Position numbers and translations under genes: made by a program. Below are positions 11,958-12,972 of a DNA stretch of 12,972 bases, in pieces. This DNA comes from Alphaproteobacteria bacterium (GTDB lineage: Bacteria; Pseudomonadota; Alphaproteobacteria; Rickettsiales; JAFLCR01). The notes beneath the pieces are model-generated. The model searched no databases. It worked only from the letters and a program-made list of their open reading frames with translations, and was not told the DNA's origin. Position 1 is the first letter of the stretch, and each line of letters starts with the position of its first letter. The stretch covers positions 1-12,972 of the forward strand of contig JAFLCR010000046.1 in the NCBI GenBank assembly GCA_017302755.1, written 5' to 3'.

Positions 11958-12972
11958 ATGTCGAGCCCCACCCTGAGACTGGATTACAATCACAAGATAT
12001 ACTTTCACTCAACCAGCGAACGATACCCCGTCGATGCGGAGGATAAGCCCTATCTCAGCAAATGCGGCATCACCACCTATGAGGAATCCGGAAACTATAC
12101 CTATCTCCGCAGGGAAGATGCCGCCGCGCTGATCCTCATGACGGATCGGTTTGACGGCGATGCCGATCTTTCCGACATCATCGACCGCGGCGACTACCTG
12201 CGCGGCCTCATTCAGGGCTTTTCCCTGCAGCAATTCTTTTCTGAAAAAGACCGGCCGGTGAGGTTCCGCTGGAAGCTGGTCGCCGACGCGCAGCAACCTG
12301 AGAACAGCCGTTTCGAATGCTTTTTCATCTCCAATACCGGCTTCGATCCGGAAAGCGACCAGGCGCGCCTCATCGCCGCCGATACGGCGCGCGCCTTCCT
12401 GCGCGCAAGCGGGCTGGATGCCGCCATCGCCCAACTGGGCGGTGAAATCCGTGAAAGCGGTACTTTCTTCATTTCCCCGCATGCCGTCATGGAAAGAAAG
12501 CTGGCAGACGCTTTCAGGCAGGCCTCCGCGCAGGGGGCGAAACGCATCCCCGTCCTCGGCCTTGAGGCGTTCGGCATCACGGTGGAAACATGGGCGAGCA
12601 GAGAGGTGGGCGGCATCAACATAAGGGTCAACTCCGGCGCGCCGCTGAACCCGCTCCTGGATGCGCTCATCCGGCTTCCCGACACCGACGGCCGGCCGCT
12701 CTTTCCGCGCCTTCTTGAGCAATGGGAGCACGCCGGCAAATACCAATTTCCCAACAGCGCGATCCTTCCCGACCTCTTCTCCCTGGCGCAATACGTGCTG
12801 CCGGCGCACCTGCGCCCGGAGCTCACCCAGGAGCAGGTGGAAAACCTGCATATCCGCGTGAACAACAACGCCGCACCGTCGATCGACGCCCTGCTCGATC
12901 GCCCGGTGCAGCCCTCCGAAACCGCCTCCCAGGACGGCGAGGTGGCAATGGGCGACTACGAATCCTCCCCCC
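11958..12972 (+). CDS. Hypothetical protein, partial (338 residues to the window edge)
   Basis: An open frame runs without a stop from the ATG at 11958 to the end of the window, in the same strand and style as the previous gene. Longer open frames on the opposite strand here (12009-12851) are its shadow. The protein begins MSSPTLRLDYNHKIYFHSTS and continues with ERYPVDAEDKPYLSK, EESGNYTYLRREDAAALILM, RGLIQGFSLQQFF and a middle segment SGTFFISPHAVMERKLADAF. Then come GAKRIPVLGLEAFGITVETW, VGGINIRVNSGAPLNPLLDAL and LRPELTQEQVENLHIRVNNN. The visible end is acidic and Ser/Pro-rich. No signal peptide. I know no family with this pattern. It shares with the preceding gene an unknown function, a nearby Pho-box-like motif and lack of a clear Shine-Dalgarno; whether the proteins act together is unknown. 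Confidence 0.75.
   Translation, partial: MSSPTLRLDYNHKIYFHSTSERYPVDAEDKPYLSKCGITTYEESGNYTYLRREDAAALILMTDRFDGDADLSDIIDRGDYLRGLIQGFSLQQFFSEKDRPVRFRWKLVADAQQPENSRFECFFISNTGFDPESDQARLIAADTARAFLRASGLDAAIAQLGGEIRESGTFFISPHAVMERKLADAFRQASAQGAKRIPVLGLEAFGITVETWASREVGGINIRVNSGAPLNPLLDALIRLPDTDGRPLFPRLLEQWEHAGKYQFPNSAILPDLFSLAQYVLPAHLRPELTQEQVENLHIRVNNNAAPSIDALLDRPVQPSETASQDGEVAMGDYESSP

Noticed and set aside
12009..12851. 280-codon minus-strand ORF.
   Set aside because: The plus strand has a longer continuous frame from 11958 to the window edge with more protein-like composition and the direction of its neighbour. Without homology this choice is likely but not certain.

Overview
The window looks like a piece of an alphaproteobacterial chromosome. 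The GC content is high except in short promoter regions. The recognisable genes fit that group: a phasin-2 type phasin, a penicillin-binding D-Ala-D-Ala carboxypeptidase with a C-terminal SPOR domain, a glutaryl-CoA dehydrogenase, a PagL-like lipid A deacylase and a secreted thermonuclease-like protein. I cannot fix the lineage. The dense load of palindromic repeats, some sitting in frame inside genes, recalls Rickettsiales and other repeat-rich alphaproteobacteria, but that is an inference.

Layout. 1-180 is the tail of a capsule/exopolysaccharide-type tyrosine autokinase that appears to break off before its expected DSPP motif. 165-1085 (+) is a glycosyltransferase-like protein with a DXD motif. 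A minus-strand block follows (4035 to 1090): the carboxypeptidase, then a secreted trypsin-like (S1C) protease directly joined to an unknown 212-residue protein. 4036-4757 has no supported gene but holds a tandem array of a ~72-85 bp structured repeat, a second palindromic element, and a dyad that resembles a PhaR operator upstream of the phasin gene (4758-5366, +). A small acidic-tailed unknown protein (5709-6074, +) has a clear sigma70-like promoter and shares a bidirectional terminator with an aldo/keto reductase on the opposite strand. That reductase (7243-6126) is broken by a short foreign-looking insertion. It lies 38 bp behind glutaryl-CoA dehydrogenase (8520-7282).

8604-8746 is a ~143 bp near-palindromic element with 22-bp perfect arms; it abuts the stop codon of the PagL-like gene (9324-8746, -). 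The PagL-like gene and the thermonuclease-like gene (9390-10364, +) are divergent, and each carries a copy of the same structured repeat found in the 4.1-4.4 kb array. The copy is read sense in one gene and antisense in the other, in frame both times and near the signal peptide both times. The thermonuclease gene has also absorbed a copy of the second palindrome family in a surface loop next to its active site. The window ends with two long plus-strand genes of unknown function (10439-11851 and 11958 to beyond the window), each preceded by a motif resembling a Pho box.

The most unusual content is the set of at least three palindromic repeat families. One shows compensatory stem changes and behaves like a protein-tolerated insertion element, analogous to Rickettsia palindromic elements.
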